Notes under the pieces: model-generated
What the model was told of the DNA's origin: nothing
Databases searched by the model: none
Seen by the model: the letters and a program-made list of their open reading frames with translations, nothing else
Part shown: positions 62,529-64,000 of the stretch, piece by piece
Numbering within the stretch: the first letter of the stretch is position 1
How the letters are laid out: every line of letters starts with the position of its first letter
Program-made: the position numbers and the translations under genes
Source: Dyadobacter psychrotolerans
GTDB lineage: Bacteria; Bacteroidota; Bacteroidia; Cytophagales; Spirosomataceae
Reading direction: 5' to 3'
NCBI RefSeq assembly: GCF_004349265.1
Contig: NZ_SMFL01000001.1
Span: 372,001 to 436,000, forward strand
DNA: 64,000 nt

Positions 62529-64000
62529 ATGAAGAAAATAATACTTTTCCTGGTTTTAATTGTGATAGGAACCTTTGAGGCAGCTTATTCCCAAACGAGC
62601 TACACAATTAAGGGACGTATTACGGACGCTTCCAGCGGAGATCCGATTCCTTTCGCGAACATTGCCATAAAGTCTTCACTATCAGGCGGAACCACTAATT
62701 TCGATGGCTTCTATCAATTAAAGTACACCCCTCCTGCCGACTCACTGATTGTTACATACGTCGGATACGGAACAAAAACCAAAGCAATTGTACAAAATCA
62801 AGCTGAACAGACGATTGATATACAACTTGCCCCCGGATCGCTGCAGCTTAGAGAAGTAAATATTTTTGCAGGAGAAAACCCGGCTTATGCCATCATGCGA
62901 AAAATTTTGGCAAACCGTAAGCTGAATAATCCTGAAAACCTGAGCGCTTATGAGTACGAGAGTTATAACAAAATCCAAATTGATATTGATAATCTCTCGG
63001 AAAAATTCAGGAAGCGCAAAGCAATCCAGAAAATGACACACATCGTTGACAAATACGATGAGGTTAAAGGAGACGATGGCGAAACAATCATCCCCATTTT
63101 CATATCGGAGTCGGTATCCAATGTTTATTACAGAAACGACCCGAAGAAGAAAAAAGAAATCATAAACAAAACCAAGGTTTCAGGTGTCGGATTAACTGAC
63201 GGAAGCCTTGTTTCTCAGGTTGTCGGATCATCTTTTCAGCAATATAATTTTTACAACAACTGGCTTAATATTCTTGAAAAAGACTTTGTTTCGCCTATTG
63301 CCGAGAGCTGGAAAATAAATTACGAATATTATCTGGCGGACAGCATCCCCAACGGAAAAGGTTACGATTACCATATCGAATTTGAGCCACGCAGAGAGCA
63401 GGATCTTGCTTTTACAGGTTCTTTCTGGGTGGATGGAGAAGGCTTTGCGCTTACACAAATTGACGCCAGCGTCGGAAAAAAGGCCAATCTCAATTTTATT
63501 GAAAAAATAAAAATTCAGCAATCCTACGAACTTTTTGAGGGCGAAAACAAATGGGTGCCTTTAAAAACCAGAGTACTCATTGATGTAGATGAACCTACAA
63601 AACAAACTGCCGGAATGCTGCTTAAATTTTACTCTTCCAATTCCAAATACAAGGTAAATCAGCCGCTTAGTTCCAAATTTTATGATACGGCTATCGAGCT
63701 TAAAGAAGATTACATGCAGCACGACTCCACTTTCTGGACTAAAAGCCGGCCTGAATCACTAACGCCTTCTGAGATTCTAAGTTTTCAGCTTGTCGATTCA
63801 TTGAAAGTTTTACCCGTGGTAAAAACTTATACGGAGATACTGAACATATTTGTAAACGGCTACAAAAAGCTGGATAAGTGGAACATCGATATCGGCCCCT
63901 ATCTTTATTTGTATGCCAATAATAAGGTAGAAGGCCACCGGTTCAGGCTGGGTTTCAGAACCGACCCCGGATTTAGCAGAAAGTGGATTTTCAGCGGTTA
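62529..64000 (+). CDS. DUF5686 family outer-membrane protein with carboxypeptidase-like domain (3' end outside window)
   Basis: The frame starts at ATG 62529 and is still open at the window end, so 490 residues are seen. A Sec signal (about 1-22, cleavage after YSQ) is followed by a carboxypeptidase-D-like regulatory domain (about 25-115: ITDASSGDPIPFANIAI, GGTTNFDGFYQL, VTYVGYG), then a long region with motifs typical of DUF5686 (YEYESYNKIQIDIDN, SESVSNVYYR, NFYNNWLNILEKDFVSPIAE) and the start of a barrel region (IDIGPYLYLYANNKVEGHRFRLGF). These are large outer-membrane proteins of unknown job. It is 52 bases after the SanA-like gene. Confidence 0.87.
   Translation, partial: MKKIILFLVLIVIGTFEAAYSQTSYTIKGRITDASSGDPIPFANIAIKSSLSGGTTNFDGFYQLKYTPPADSLIVTYVGYGTKTKAIVQNQAEQTIDIQLAPGSLQLREVNIFAGENPAYAIMRKILANRKLNNPENLSAYEYESYNKIQIDIDNLSEKFRKRKAIQKMTHIVDKYDEVKGDDGETIIPIFISESVSNVYYRNDPKKKKEIINKTKVSGVGLTDGSLVSQVVGSSFQQYNFYNNWLNILEKDFVSPIAESWKINYEYYLADSIPNGKGYDYHIEFEPRREQDLAFTGSFWVDGEGFALTQIDASVGKKANLNFIEKIKIQQSYELFEGENKWVPLKTRVLIDVDEPTKQTAGMLLKFYSSNSKYKVNQPLSSKFYDTAIELKEDYMQHDSTFWTKSRPESLTPSEILSFQLVDSLKVLPVVKTYTEILNIFVNGYKKLDKWNIDIGPYLYLYANNKVEGHRFRLGFRTDPGFSRKWIFSG

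Noticed and set aside
1..64000. CRISPR array, tRNA or rRNA genes, transposase genes
   Set aside because: No regularly spaced repeats, no cloverleaf with TTCRA arm in intergenic sequence, no rRNA-like stretches and no transposase motifs were found by reading.

Overview
The window comes from a Bacteroidota chromosome, most likely Cytophagales of the Dyadobacter/Spirosomaceae kind. That placement is inferred from gene content: three SusD-type lipoproteins and two SusC-type TonB-dependent transporters, an ECF sigma/FecR surface-signalling cassette, TAnnTTTG-type promoters with few Shine-Dalgarno sequences, DUF5686 and outer-membrane beta-barrel proteins. No tRNA, rRNA, CRISPR array, intact insertion sequence or prophage was recognised.

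Layout. (1) 1-15427 is a polysaccharide-utilisation-like region: the 3' end of a SusD gene, a Tat-type secreted oxidoreductase with two FAD-binding cores, a small secreted protein with an ApbE-type flavinylation motif, a SusC/SusD pair, a Cys-type sulfatase, and on the opposite strand a GH2 enzyme and a secreted beta-propeller glycosidase-like protein. (2) 15650-30073 is mixed: an acidic orphan, Hsp20 with a small membrane protein, two multi-pass membrane proteins (DUF1624, DUF418), a YfcC-type carrier, a TolB/TPR protein, an orphan receiver protein, an FAD/NAD(P)-binding protein, a Dabb protein, phosphoglycerate kinase and a FAN1-like VRR-NUC nuclease. (3) 30528-36981 holds envelope proteins, an active/inactive pair of M16 peptidases and a secreted TIM-barrel isomerase-like protein. 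(4) 37034-44161 is a textbook ECF sigma - FecR - SusC (with STN domain) - SusD operon on the minus strand. (5) 44494-64000 holds an M28 (glutamate carboxypeptidase II-like) peptidase, leucyl-tRNA synthetase with a low-complexity insert, a beta-barrel protein, an ScfR-type regulator next to a fatty acid hydroxylase and a glutaryl-CoA-dehydrogenase-like enzyme, a DUF4160/DUF2442 pair, a COG2509 dehydrogenase, a NUDIX CoA pyrophosphatase, topoisomerase IV subunit A, a SanA-like protein and the start of a DUF5686 protein.

How it fits together. The first locus looks like uptake (SusC/D), desulfation (sulfatase) and glycan cleavage (GH2, propeller protein), with an unusual extracytoplasmic flavin-redox arm (FAD enzyme plus covalently flavinylated partner). 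The second SusC/D locus has its own sigma/anti-sigma relay and no adjacent hydrolase, so its ligand is not obvious. Several convergent gene pairs are closed by strong bidirectional hairpin terminators. The observations I rate highest are the flavin-redox pair inside the SusC/D locus, the long palindrome ahead of the NUDIX gene, the plus-strand terminator with no nearby plus-strand gene near 30270, and the LeuRS insert.
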